A stretch of DNA of 64,000 bases from Tetramitus jugosus (lineage: Eukaryota; Heterolobosea; Eutetramitea; Acrasida; Vahlkampfiidae): positions 1-64,000 of the forward strand of contig OW569344.1 in the NCBI GenBank assembly GCA_937625935.1, read 5' to 3'. Under the pieces are notes generated by a model, which was given only the letters and a program-made list of their open reading frames with translations, was not told the origin of the DNA and searched no databases. This document shows positions 31,501 to 41,600 of this stretch, piece after piece. Position 1 is the stretch's first letter. Every line of letters starts with the position of its first letter. The translations under genes and the position numbers were made by a program.

Positions 31501-32205
31501 GAGAAACAAATGAATGATAACTTGATATTATCTGTTTTGTTGGAGTCAACAGTCGAACGAATCAGACAAGGGGAAATTAATATCTTTGACAACATTAGTG
31601 ATTGCTCCGTCTGCTTCATTAAAATCGAGGGAATGAAGAATTTAATTGAAACTACCGCTAACCTGGACAACCATGAGAATTTGATTGAATTAGTGGCCTT
31701 TCTGGATCTGATGGTACAAACATTTGATGGCCGCCTTCCTCCTTATTCATGTGAAAAGATCAAGAGTGCAAACGATGTGTACATGGCCGTGTGTGGAATC
31801 TCTTATGAGGTTGTTAAACACACTGAACAACTACTTTTGTTTATATTCGATGTTATCGAACAATTCCAGCACATATGTGACAAGAATAAGAGAATACTTC
31901 GTGGATGTAACTTGGGTTTGAAAATTGGGTTACATTCAGGTCCTGTAAGTGGCGGAGTACTAGGTTATCATCGATTTCTGTACGATATCTTTGGAGATAC
32001 GGTCAACTGTTCAGCGAGAGCTTGCTCGACGTCAGCACGCCTCGACCAGGTTCAAATGGCAGAGGAAGTATTCAAGAGAGTAAAGCACTCCCTTTCAGAG
32101 TACGAGCTAACATATGATGTACGAGGACCAGTCCAAGTCAAAGGAAAGGGAATGCTAAACATGTATTACGTTCGAACGGCGCTCCAAACAACATCACAAG
32201 CCTGA
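28576..32205 (+). CDS. Transmembrane adenylyl cyclase with paired C1 and C2 domains
   Basis: A 1209-residue single-exon protein. About five to six hydrophobic segments lie between residues 195 and 390, a second set of about six between 795 and 960. Each set is followed by a class III cyclase domain. C1 holds both metal-binding Asp residues: D469 in LLSDIENFTE and D513 in KTIGDAF. C2 has a non-Asp equivalent (IKIEGMK), but supplies K1063 (EKIKSAND) and D1137 (YDIFGDTVN) for adenine recognition, and N1144 and R1148 (NCSAR) for catalysis. This division of labour is that of animal transmembrane adenylyl cyclases, forming one composite active site that makes cAMP. No kinase-like or PAS domain is present. 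Confidence 0.88.
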   Translation: MSGEPPNNIVPLTPKPGSTPTTQGGEQQLELYIDDHHKQFWNSYTENNTNDDNSHNNNSNNGVGRPMKRSNSAQNFLSKAMKTNSLATRRKNRRLSDLFRGDDGAPPSMPISPHFTKTFEFGKPTTLVYNPQKKPCDPKTNEDEQDCESKKEQQKETSSLPQSPHMHPLFLCFRDHKFENKFMKEFYFGESAYSWRITIVFFLASLWYSIFTYMSFRSGKDTRATHIDFYIAILYFIACIGSYLMCFVEELKRTIQRRRTLRNTGSNTVKKKNNRVHLRSVQNIERLILVILCLTFSFTMMKKGDCVLNSSSLDVSTYLHIWTSLSLLRPRFIFQLVLTAYVIVSWITFATALFPFWNLCTLNMGRMCIHFISLVLLMGYFLMDSYGLERLTRRRFVSTRKEWLEHMLLEAEKKKSQTLLHNILPKALIPDLKKKKLRYLASPTHTLPDLNDIVPVVQLYDHVSVLLSDIENFTEFSSSHSAEDVLLILNIQFSYFDVVCKKLKIEKVKTIGDAFLAVGGLDAKSKQQCDERLSRLLTMGCGFLRIIDLLNRKYHWNFHVRIGVAYGEVIATVLGRELLTFDCFGKAIDEATYMERHAKRDSILTSRQVYDVAKDKFAFECIESGLDGDDPTEVYILHAMNEDERITDVILDDTLHDMVETIIEQQCKSASDVITVRHARLDLDTPTSIIQPFSNILERSSDVFDQSTIKTSTDGSKDGERQIPSIGHFSQSPLFQSGFVQYTLGAEESPSCPVSCTFPSAINLRKIPVSIPFFRSKSEDRKSLLENYKTLRTSTSTYLLSQLLLDLLFICVPLCLGNADILRTSSPMKVHILSTAIHLTCFILVRFTRCYDKSFICGVMMSLISLSSAIISTFYFTADNYTRREIFPTAVATLMHILIAPPNLGFHFKVKLMIFMLGLCHLVVFYSSEPPDEVLTCVYASALCGLITNYIKKLSMRLMVILKSMTEKSKQSLRAEKQMNDNLILSVLLESTVERIRQGEINIFDNISDCSVCFIKIEGMKNLIETTANLDNHENLIELVAFLDLMVQTFDGRLPPYSCEKIKSANDVYMAVCGISYEVVKHTEQLLLFIFDVIEQFQHICDKNKRILRGCNLGLKIGLHSGPVSGGVLGYHRFLYDIFGDTVNCSARACSTSARLDQVQMAEEVFKRVKHSLSEYELTYDVRGPVQVKGKGMLNMYYVRTALQTTSQA

Positions 32206-32316
32206 GGTGAGCGAATCACAAGTCAAACAAAACACGTTGTCCAAAAATAAAATTCTTCCTTGCTTTCTGTTCCACTTAACAAGAGGAAAGAAACAACAAT
32301 AACACCAGAAAAGAAA

Positions 32317-34417
32317 ATGATGAACACCAACAACAACAGCAACACAAATGAAGTTCATGCATTAACAATCTCAACCACACATTCACCAACAACGGCACCG
32401 GATCATCATCATCACCACGATCACACATCACCAATTATCAACCAAGCTCAACAACCACAAACAACTCATCACAACCATAATCATCATCATCACGATCACA
32501 CATGTAAACATCATCATCATCATGACCATAACGACCACGATCACCATCATCACCATGATGATGATGAACTATCACTGTTTTCCATGATACAATTCATACG
32601 ACAAGACATTATTCCATTCTTTTCTCGGAAAAAACTTGTCAAATGGAGAAGAGAACTGTGGTCCTATCATCAACTACGATCACTCTACATTTACTCTATT
32701 GTACTATTATTGTTTACACTGATTGAATTCATGGTTGTGTTTTTCAAGGGCAGCAATAGTAGTGCATCATCAATGACTGTACTGTTTTGTGCGATTCATA
32801 GCTTACATCACTGGTTTCACTACACGATTCAAATCATTGTCTCTATTATGAAACGAAAAAATCTCTTTCAATCACCCAATAGCAATAACAACAACAACAA
32901 CAATAATAATAACAATAGTCATACTACTAGTGATGTTGATAGTAGTGTCATTCATATTCCATCGTCATCATCATCATCTCAGAAGCAAGAGAAACTACAA
33001 CAACAAGCTTATTCATATGGTTATGGTAGAATGGAAGTGATTCTTCACTTTTCAAATTGTGTGTTTGCACTGTTTGCTGCATGTGCCATTTGCACCGAGA
33101 GTATTCATTCGTTAGCAGAGACTTATGAAGATCATCATCATCATCACAACAATATCAATAACAATAATAACAACAATATGAATAATAATCAAGTAATAGT
33201 AGTGAACAATCATACGGGTTTCTTATCAATGATTGCTCTCATTGGATTTTTCATTAATTTCATTGGAGTGTACATGTTTAATACGAAATATAACAGTGCC
33301 AGTGCTTCCTCTAGTGGCACAACGAGTGTTGTTGCGAGAGATAACAACAGTAGTAGTAGTGCTAGTAGTAGTAGTGTGTTTGGACATCGATCTCCATTTG
33401 CATCTCCATTGTCATCAGTTGCCGCTTCTGGAGCTGCTACTGTTGCAAATGCTGTTACAGCTTCTCCGTATCATTCTCTAATGTCACCATCATCACATAA
33501 TCATGCGTATCAACATTATCATCACTCGGTTCCGTTGCTCAAGTCATCGCATCAATCAAACAGTTGGATCAATCGAACATGTATGATATTTCTTAATTCA
33601 TTTTTAATTTTTGTAAGGAAATGAATGATGCTAACTTGTTCAATTAGTGACATGGATTCAAATCTGGATACACAAGCAACGTTTGTTTATTATTGAATGC
33701 ACTCGAGAGGCTTATGCTCATGTCGCTCTATTGTTTGCATTGGTGCTGTTGCCTTCTGCAGCTCTCACTGTTTATTTTGATGTGCTCAGTACGTTTGTGT
33801 TGAGCGGAATGCTCATCTATTATACCTGGCCTACGATTGAAAGAGCCGCTAGAGTTCTCCTGCAGACAACTCCCGATCGATTCAAAGCATCTTTGAACAA
33901 GTGCGTGCGTGAGGCCAGTTTTGTGGAGGGTGTGTTGGAATGTTATGGGGAGCATTTCTGGTCTATTGGCATGGGACCAAACTCGAGTGTGATCGGCACG
34001 GTCAAGGTTCGCATCTCCAATGAAGCGAACGAACAAGTGGTCCTTCAAGGTGTGAAACAAGTTTTTCAACAGAGATCCTTCATCTCAAACCTGACGATTC
34101 AAGTTGAAAAGGATAACAGGATAAGCAGAGCAGCAACACCGCACTTTGGTGGTATTTCTCCCGTTTATGGATTGAATATTGCTGACCTATCGTTCCCAAT
34201 GCCTGCCTCGATGGTTACGGATCATTCAACAAATCTGCCACCAAAACTGAGTGCTGTAGTTCACCAGCACAGCACAGAGGAAGAAGACATCCAGATCAAT
34301 ATTCCAACCAGAGAAGCGCTATCTCCAAGTACTCTTGTTTCTCGAGTCAGTCACGCACCGATATCAAGTGTCGATCCAAGCGAGCACTCGAGAGATAACT
34401 CTGAAAAAACTGAATAA
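32317..34417 (+). CDS. Cation diffusion facilitator (ZnT-like), His-rich, altered metal site
   Basis: Two exons (32317-33580 and 33648-34417) around a 67-nt intron with a GCTAAC branch motif give 677 residues. Start is the first ATG pair. The N-terminus has a very dense His cluster (about residues 28-85). The membrane domain follows the ZnT plan. Helix 2 reads AIHSLHHWFHY where active transporters have HxxxD, giving HxxxH. Helix 5 reads YAHVALLF, giving HxxxL. After helix 6 (FDVLSTFVLSGML) a CDF C-terminal domain is visible. Missing metal Asp residues recall ZnT6, which works only as a partner subunit; that is inference. Poly-Asn and poly-Ser loops are inserted. The gene ends 15 bp from the end of the convergent Pelota gene. 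Confidence 0.75.
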
Positions 34418-34432
34418 ATAACTTATTTCATT

Positions 34433-35686
34433 TTATTCTTCGTCATCGCTATCGTCATCTGATTCCTTGTGATTTGGATTACCAAACTCGCCAAAATCTT
34501 CAGGATCATAACCATCGGAAGCTGAATCACTATCGGAATCACTCTCCGAGTCATCTTCCTCTTCCTCTTCGTCCAAATAGATTGGGAAGCGAAGCAAAGC
34601 TGCAACACCACTCAACTGCGACAATTGTTCGCCACTTGGGTGCAGCGAAGAGAATATAAACACATCACCACCAGATCCTTGCACCTGCTCAGTCAATTCG
34701 ACAAACATTTTTCTTCTCTTGACATCGGAACTTCTGAACAACTCATCTGTTATGAGCAATGTCTGAATGGCGCCCTGTTCGTTCGCAGTCATCACGTGCT
34801 TCGCTCCATAGAATGCCCTGTTCGGATCATTGTTCAACATTTGATAAAAATCGTCCAGTGCCTTCACTTCTCCAATGGCCTTCGTGTCATGCAACTGCTT
34901 CACTACACCTTCATCCTTTAATACTTCCTTGAGTGCGTGACGATGTCCACTGCTCGCGTGAACAAGCAAGAATTTGTCTCTATTTTGCGACAAAATCTTA
35001 ATATCCTTCGTCTGCGCAGCTTCCATCATATACTTGAACAATTGATCCTTTGTGAAACCAGGGCTAGCAACCAATACACACTTTACAATCGAAAAATCCA
35101 CATGTCTCAGAATACCTTGCATAATGGACTCGAAAAACTTTTGCAAATCCTTTTCGTGCGATTCAGCATAACGCTTCTTTGCAATCGATTTTTCAAACTT
35201 TTGCTTCTCAATCGTCATGTGCTGTGTCACGAGACACAAGTGAGCTTGTCCCTCTTCCAAAACAACTGCTGCCAAATCGGCACTCTTGGTCACATCGGTC
35301 GCATCCTCCAATCTCTTCAAAAAAATGGCATCCCAACACTTTTTGGCCACAGAAATTTTTCGGTTCACTTCAATTTCAATCGTATGATACGCACCCAACT
35401 TTACAAACTTGTTTTCGGCAATGTTTTGACCAGATAGACGCAATGAGCCTGCTGCACTATCAAAATCAACCTTGTCCACTTGTATAGTCAATGTAATTTT
35501 GACTCTTTCGTTTGTTACTGTTCCACTGCTGCTCTCTTTGGCCACTTTTCGAATGGTGGTTGCTCTGACTTGATCACCTCGAGAGATGATGTGATACAAG
35601 TGCCATAAATCTTCATGTAGCTCTGGTATGACAATGACTTCACCAATGCCATCCTTGAACGATATTTCCTTCTTGACAATCTTCAT
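34433..35686 (-). CDS. PELO: Pelota/Dom34 ribosome-rescue factor
   Basis: A 417-residue single-exon protein, a little longer than the usual 380-390 because of an acidic C-terminal extension (runs of Glu, Asp and Ser over the last 45 residues). The N-terminal Sm-like domain reads DLWHLYHIISRGDQVRATTIRK, as in Pelota. The central domain reads VVLEEGQAHLCLVT and HVDFSIVKCVLVASPGF. The C-terminal eRF1-like domain includes GGDVFIFSSLHPSGEQLSQLSG. Pelota, with Hbs1, recognises stalled ribosomes and triggers no-go and nonstop decay. No GGQ motif is present, which separates it from eRF1. Confidence 0.95.
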   Translation of the reverse strand: MKIVKKEISFKDGIGEVIVIPELHEDLWHLYHIISRGDQVRATTIRKVAKESSSGTVTNERVKITLTIQVDKVDFDSAAGSLRLSGQNIAENKFVKLGAYHTIEIEVNRKISVAKKCWDAIFLKRLEDATDVTKSADLAAVVLEEGQAHLCLVTQHMTIEKQKFEKSIAKKRYAESHEKDLQKFFESIMQGILRHVDFSIVKCVLVASPGFTKDQLFKYMMEAAQTKDIKILSQNRDKFLLVHASSGHRHALKEVLKDEGVVKQLHDTKAIGEVKALDDFYQMLNNDPNRAFYGAKHVMTANEQGAIQTLLITDELFRSSDVKRRKMFVELTEQVQGSGGDVFIFSSLHPSGEQLSQLSGVAALLRFPIYLDEEEEEDDSESDSDSDSASDGYDPEDFGEFGNPNHKESDDDSDDEE

Positions 35687-36203
35687 GTTGTGTTTGTTCT
35701 TTTGCGTTTTTTTTTTGTGAGCGGGCCTTTTTGTGATTTTTGGTCTCTTTCAATTTTGAACTTTCATTCGGGGATACAGCAAAATAATGCGTTGAACACT
35801 ACAAATAGTGATTGCTGTCATTGGAACACTCCGCGTTGCTGTAGTTCACTACGACGATGCGCACACACGAGTCGTGTGAGATATCACTACACGACAAAGA
35901 GAAAACCGGTACATTACTACTTACACACAAAGAAGCGTTCTTTATTGCCATCACTCAAAGAAACCGGACTGGTTCTGATAGATATCTGTAGGCATCAGTT
36001 ACTTTTCACGCCACAAGTAAACTACTAAATACAGTTTTCATTGAACACTGATTTTGAAAGAAAAGTAATAGGAACCGAGTGTGCTTTTTCCACTTGATAC
36101 AACTAGGATACAAAAGAGGCAACAATTTTCTTAAGACTAAGTCCTTTGTAACATTGTCCAACTAAAATTGAATCTCGAAAACAATCAAAACGATAAGAAA
36201 CCA
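35687..36203. other. Intergenic region between Pelota and the CAP gene
   Basis: About 500 bp that should hold the divergent promoters of Pelota (minus) and the CAP-domain gene (plus). It is T/A-rich and contains only short random frames. No RNA gene was recognised. Confidence 0.4.
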
Positions 36204-37187
36204 ATGTGTAACAGTAAACAATTCATCCTTTCAAGGTTAATCGGCTCAATCTTCATTCTATTGATCATAGTAGCCGTATCGGCGATTGAAGCCTCTCAAG
36301 ATCAAAGATGGAGGAACAACGGATATGAGATTCATGGTAAACCAGAAGGAGTTAATAGATTTTCTAATTGGCATGAGAGAGCAGCTATCACCCTCATCAA
36401 CCAGGCCAGAATGTCTCCTATGGGTTTTATCGAGACGTACAAACCGAAGTTGTCCTCCTTTCCCACTATAACTGACATCATTAGGAAGACTCTGTACCCT
36501 AGTAACCCTCTGTATGAAAATAGGTATCTTACCGAGGCCGCTAGAGTTCATAGTGCTGACATGGCAGTGAATAATTGTCTCCAACACAGACCTTGTAAAT
36601 CACCTCCCGGAACTCCTTGGGAAGACCGAGTTAGAGAATACTATGAACTAGAGGGATCTCTAGCAGAAAATATAGGATTTGGTTTCCCAAATGCTTTGGA
36701 TTTGATTGCAGCATGGTTCGAGTCCAACTCTCACAGAATGAACATGCTTAATCCAAAATACAACCTAGGAGGAGTTGGGTTCAGAAATAGGAGATGGACC
36801 CTGAATCTAGCATCTGGAGAAAATCATGTGAACAATCCAATAGCTTGTGCTTCACATCTGATATCCCCAGCTGGAAATATAACCTTCTTGGCTAACTACT
36901 ACAATGAACAAGAGTATGATAATGGAACAGGTCCCGCGGAGGCCAACATCGTTCTCAACAGAAGCGAGAGACACAAGCTGTCCCTCCCTTTGGCTCACAA
37001 GTTTGATTCTTTTGCTCAGAGTCACATGGGGACATATGTCTTCGAGACAACTGTGGCTCAGGACTGCAGACCATACTTCTTCGAGTTTGTCCACCAAGAT
37101 GGATCCATCTCCAGGTATCCAGAAACTGGAAGTTTGATGACAATAGGAGAAGGATCTGGATGCAAGGAGGAATACATTGCCCATTAG
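36204..37187 (+). CDS. Secreted or anchored CAP/SCP-domain protein
   Basis: The first ATG in frame is at 36204, giving 327 residues; a longer frame begins only with a TTG. A hydrophobic stretch (IFILLIIVAVSAI) near the N-terminus is a signal peptide or anchor. The CAP domain covers about residues 45-240: LINQARMSPMGF, LTEAARVHSADMAVNN, AENIGFG and WFESNSHRMNMLNP correspond to CAP motifs, including the cavity His and Glu residues. The C-terminal part (SHLISPAGNITF and beyond) is a beta-rich extension typical of protist CAP proteins. CAP proteins act outside the cell in lipid binding or defence; the specific role is unknown. Confidence 0.82.
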   Translation: MCNSKQFILSRLIGSIFILLIIVAVSAIEASQDQRWRNNGYEIHGKPEGVNRFSNWHERAAITLINQARMSPMGFIETYKPKLSSFPTITDIIRKTLYPSNPLYENRYLTEAARVHSADMAVNNCLQHRPCKSPPGTPWEDRVREYYELEGSLAENIGFGFPNALDLIAAWFESNSHRMNMLNPKYNLGGVGFRNRRWTLNLASGENHVNNPIACASHLISPAGNITFLANYYNEQEYDNGTGPAEANIVLNRSERHKLSLPLAHKFDSFAQSHMGTYVFETTVAQDCRPYFFEFVHQDGSISRYPETGSLMTIGEGSGCKEEYIAH

Positions 37188-37281
37188 GAAAGCCTCCAAT
37201 CAACCTAAAGAAGTAATTTTTTGATAAAAGATTTTGTGTTTATTCTTACATAACACATATTAACAATGATTATGACGATGA

Positions 37282-38379
37282 TTAGAGTTTGTTCTTTTGA
37301 TCAAGCTCGTTTTGCAGCTCGGCAATCTTTTGCATTGAAAGCTTGAGACCACTTTCCATTTGTTCCTTGACGGAGCTCACAATAGTATTCCATTCCTTGC
37401 TTTGCTTCTCAAATTCCTCTTCCCGCTTTTGAGCCTTCTTCTTCAGATCAGCAATCTGCTGCATCAGCAACTCGTTTCTAAATACCAGCTCACCAATCTC
37501 ATCAGTTTTCTTGCTGATGATTTGTTCTCTCAGAATGATACCGAGGTCATCCACTTGCTCGTTGGATGCAGCTGTTTGGAGCTCAGTCACTTTCTCTTTT
37601 AATTGTACATTCTCCTTTTGAAGCGACACAATCTGTGCCTGCTTCGTTCCCATTTGCTTTGCAATTGTGACTTGAGTCTTGTGCATCTTACCAATCTTGG
37701 CATTGAGTTCAGTCACAGTTCCCTCCAGCTCTTTTACTTGATCAGCAGAGGCATCAAACATGAATGAAAAGTAAGATGCTTCACCTTCTCTCACCTTAAA
37801 CTTCTCCTCCAGAGCATTGTACAAACTTGTTTGATTTTCCAGAGCAGACTTATGATCGTGCTGCATTTGAATTAATCGTTGCTCATAATCATCCACAATG
37901 CTTTGTCTCCAGCTGACAATATCATTGCTACAGGCAAAAGGGCCAGTGGTGTCTTGACTCGAGTCTTGTACAACAGATTCTTGAACTAGATCCACAGAAT
38001 CGACACTCAATCTTCTCTTCTTTTGGGTATGTTGTTCTTGTTGAGCCTCAAATTCTTGGAACACTTCAAAGGAGAGAGGTTTTGTAGCATTCAGCTTCCT
38101 CTTGTTGCTGTTGTTCTTCTTATTGTTATTATTGTTGTTGTTGTTTTGATTCTTGCTACCTAGAATTTGTTGTTGTTGTGGAGCCTGGCTCCTGTCCGAT
38201 AGCTTCTTCGTGTTATGGGATGGCTTCTGCACCGGGTTGCTCTGTTTCATGACAAGTTGGTCCTTGTGTGTTGTGGCCGCTCCTCCTTGTTTGATAGATT
38301 TCAAGTGAGTAGTATTTCTGTTTTCATCATTGAATAGAAGTGGACCGGAAAGGGTGCTGGTTGGATTCAAGGTATTCAT
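37282..38379 (-). CDS. Nuclear coiled-coil protein of unknown function
   Basis: A 365-residue single-exon protein. The first 120 residues are low complexity, with poly-Asn/Lys and poly-Gln tracts, and a nuclear-localisation-like KKRRLS near residue 115. Residues about 145-365 form an almost unbroken coiled coil (LEEKFKVREGE, LKEKVTELQTAA, IADLKKKAQKREEEF). One non-coiled patch (SYFSFMFDASADQV) sits at about 190-205. It resembles kinetochore or spindle coiled-coil proteins in layout but no family could be fixed. It lies tail to tail with the CAP gene, 94 bp apart. Confidence 0.65.
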   Translation of the reverse strand: MNTLNPTSTLSGPLLFNDENRNTTHLKSIKQGGAATTHKDQLVMKQSNPVQKPSHNTKKLSDRSQAPQQQQILGSKNQNNNNNNNNKKNNSNKRKLNATKPLSFEVFQEFEAQQEQHTQKKRRLSVDSVDLVQESVVQDSSQDTTGPFACSNDIVSWRQSIVDDYEQRLIQMQHDHKSALENQTSLYNALEEKFKVREGEASYFSFMFDASADQVKELEGTVTELNAKIGKMHKTQVTIAKQMGTKQAQIVSLQKENVQLKEKVTELQTAASNEQVDDLGIILREQIISKKTDEIGELVFRNELLMQQIADLKKKAQKREEEFEKQSKEWNTIVSSVKEQMESGLKLSMQKIAELQNELDQKNKL

Positions 38380-38628
38380 ATTGTTGTTATGTGCTTTGTT
38401 ATGAACTGAGCTTTGTTTTGGAGAAATTTCCAGTTAAATCGGCTCACCAAATTTTTTCTTATTATCGGGAAAATGTAATGAGAAAAGTGTAACGGATAGT
38501 CGAAGGAGGGAAAATTAACTCCGACATTTGGATACACTCAACCCTCAATAAACACACTATTGAAGATATTACAACAAAAGTAACACCACCCAGCTAAATT
38601 TTGAAAATTTTATGGTTATGCAACAAAA

Positions 38629-41600
38629 TTAGATCAATTGCTGAGGTGCAGCGTTTGGTTGGGCATTGAGTTGGCTCAATTTCGAAATTTGAGACAATGG
38701 TGGGGAACTAGTTGGAGGAGTGATTGTCTTTGGAGATTGAGACTCTTGATGTGTATCGCTTGAATGTACCTGGTCATCATCGTCATCATCATCACCTGAC
38801 GAAGAATCCATCATATTGAGCAACAGAGCAAGCTCTTCCTTTGCCACACCATCCTTATCCTCATCATCGAGGATTTGCTTAACGAGATCTGGTCGTGCAG
38901 TCAAGCGTTCGATCAGTGTAGCATATTTATGCTGATATGTTTGATATTTACCAGTGTTGATAATTCCAAACACACAATGCTTTTCGTCAACAACAAAATG
39001 CTCACCATTGTCCATCTCATGATGAGCGACAATTCTATACACTGGCCCGAATCTGCTCATTCGTCCTGCTCTACTCTTCCTAGAAATATTCACCAACTGG
39101 AATTTGACTTCCATTTTCTGTTTTGAATCCGCAGCGCTCATGGTCAATCTTCCACCACTTGCACGAACCTCACAACCTTCGACAGGAATCTTGTCTTCGA
39201 ACAACTGGTTCTCAGACTTTACATCCTTCCACACGTTCATATTCGACTTTGGTTGGTCAACTAGAATTTGAAGTACAAGCGTGGTGTGCCTCAGTTTAGG
39301 CAGATCCGGACCTGTTACGGTGACATCTATCGTTGTATTCATATTTGGTCTGTACAACGGGATCACAATCTTATCTTTCTCCTTGAGGTTGAAATTCTTC
39401 ATATTCATTGCTCCAATTTGTACTTGAGTTCTCAAATTTGGCCAAGTTTGAACCATTCTTCTATCTCTAGACGCCTTGGCACGAGCTGAAAGGGTCTGTG
39501 ACAGTAAGACTCTCTCTCCCTCAGATACCGGTAGAATATGAGGATCGCTTTGATGACGACGAGAGCGCGAGTTAAATCTCTGTGCAGATGAAACAGTGGC
39601 TGGATCAGCACCACTCACAACTGGATCTACTCTCCGGAATACTGGTGGCTCATAACTCACAGAAGATGAGGATACATACGATGGATGTGCTTGAGCTGGT
39701 GGGTAATAGTATGATGGATCGTAGTATGCTTCTTCACCAAATCCCTCCATGTCTTCATCCACCTCCATACCCTCTCCGTCCATTGGATAATAATGTGATG
39801 GGTACTCTGGATACATCATTGAATGCTGAGCATATGGGTGCATATGAGATGGATGAACACCATAAGGAGAAGCAACCATGGATTGCATATAAGGAGCACC
39901 TCTTCTGTTGGGAAAACCATGTCGAATCACAGCAGAACTCGTTGGACCACGTGGAGCGTTAGGCAGTGAAACTTTTGGTGAGTTCGTTGGTGCCAATGCC
40001 TTTGGTGTACTGGGTGCCCAGGCAGGAGCTGTTTGACCATGTGGCATAATAGGCTTCTTTGGTGTGATTGGAGTTGAAGCAGCTGAACTAGCAGAACTTG
40101 AGCCATTGGAAGAAGATGGAAACACTCCTGGTGTAATTGCTACTGATGCAGGTGATGCAGAAGGTACTGTCGATGGAGATGTCTTGACGTCAACATCAGA
40201 AGCAACTGCAGGTGCACCGGAAGCAACTGCGGCAACAGGTGATTGACGAACAGAAACTGGTGGGGCTCGATTCGTTGTTCCATTTGACCTTTGATCCATT
40301 GGCCTGATATTTGCTTCTGTTTTGACCTTGACTTGGTCTGTGGCAGCATCAGTTGATGGATGCATCGGAGATTTCATCGAAGTCTGTGGCTGTGGTGCAC
40401 CAGTCAGAGGTCTGTGAACCATCTTACTACCACTAGCAGGGCTATATGGTGACTGAGGGCCTGGATATGATGGATGATATCCAGGTGGCATTTGAGACAT
40501 GGATGGAGATGGATACATTGGATAGTAGCCACTACCATTCACATGCTGTCCCTTGGCAGGCATCGGCCGCAATCCATGTTGCCCATAATAAGCAGCATAA
40601 GGATGAGTTGACGGTGGATGTGTGGGTGAGGAGTGATAAGGATGAGGCATCCGGGCACTGACACCCCGTCCTGCATAAGGTGATGGGTATGCATCAGGGT
40701 GAGGATGAGCATACATTCTGCTCGGAGGATATCGCTGTGGTGTAGGAGCAGACGATGATGGCACAGGATGAGCACGAGGCATCATGTAAGCACCTTGCGT
40801 CATCATGTCGCTGCCAGGTATGGCATGTGGCGACTTGTGATGAGGCATCATTGGCCTCCTCATAAACTGTGATTGTTGTTGTTGTTGTTGTTGCAGCTGC
40901 TGTGGTGATGATAATGGTCCATGTGGTGCATGTGGATGATGTTGATGAGGAAGAATTCTCTGTGGTCGATTCAGCATTGGTGATGGATGAGATTGCGAAG
41001 CATTGGTAGTGGTGGTGGTGGTGGAAGTGGGCACAAAACTTTGAGAGGAGGATAGATGACGAGGACCTGATGGATAGGTGGCGTGCTGCTTGGCTGCTAA
41101 AGTGGGCGTCGTTGAAGTTGCTGTTGTGCCTGATGTCGATGATGTTGTTGGACTGTCTCTCACTTCCTTGATCGCTCTAAAGATAGCAGGGAGATGATTT
41201 GGTTCAGGTTGTTTCTCTGTGACGAGTGGACTCGAAGCTGAAGCAGATAGAATGTGAAGCGCACTGGCATCTGGTGAGGATTGTTGTTCTTGTGTTGTTG
41301 CTATCGATGATGATGATGATGATTGCGCAATGATGTCATCATGAGAAATTTCTTGTGGTGTCGCCGATAATGTCGCTATTCCACCACCAAAACTCAGTGC
41401 CATTCTCTCAGCGGCTGACATTTCATACATTTCCCCTTCATCATCATCTTGAGGATTGACCATGGATGATTCTTCATATGAAGAGTGATGATGTTCATGT
41501 TGGTGATGATGATGATGAATGTGGACCTCTTCATCCTCTGGTTGCTGTTGTGTGATGTACTGCTGCTCTTGATGGTGGTGGTGATGATGTTGTTGTTGTT

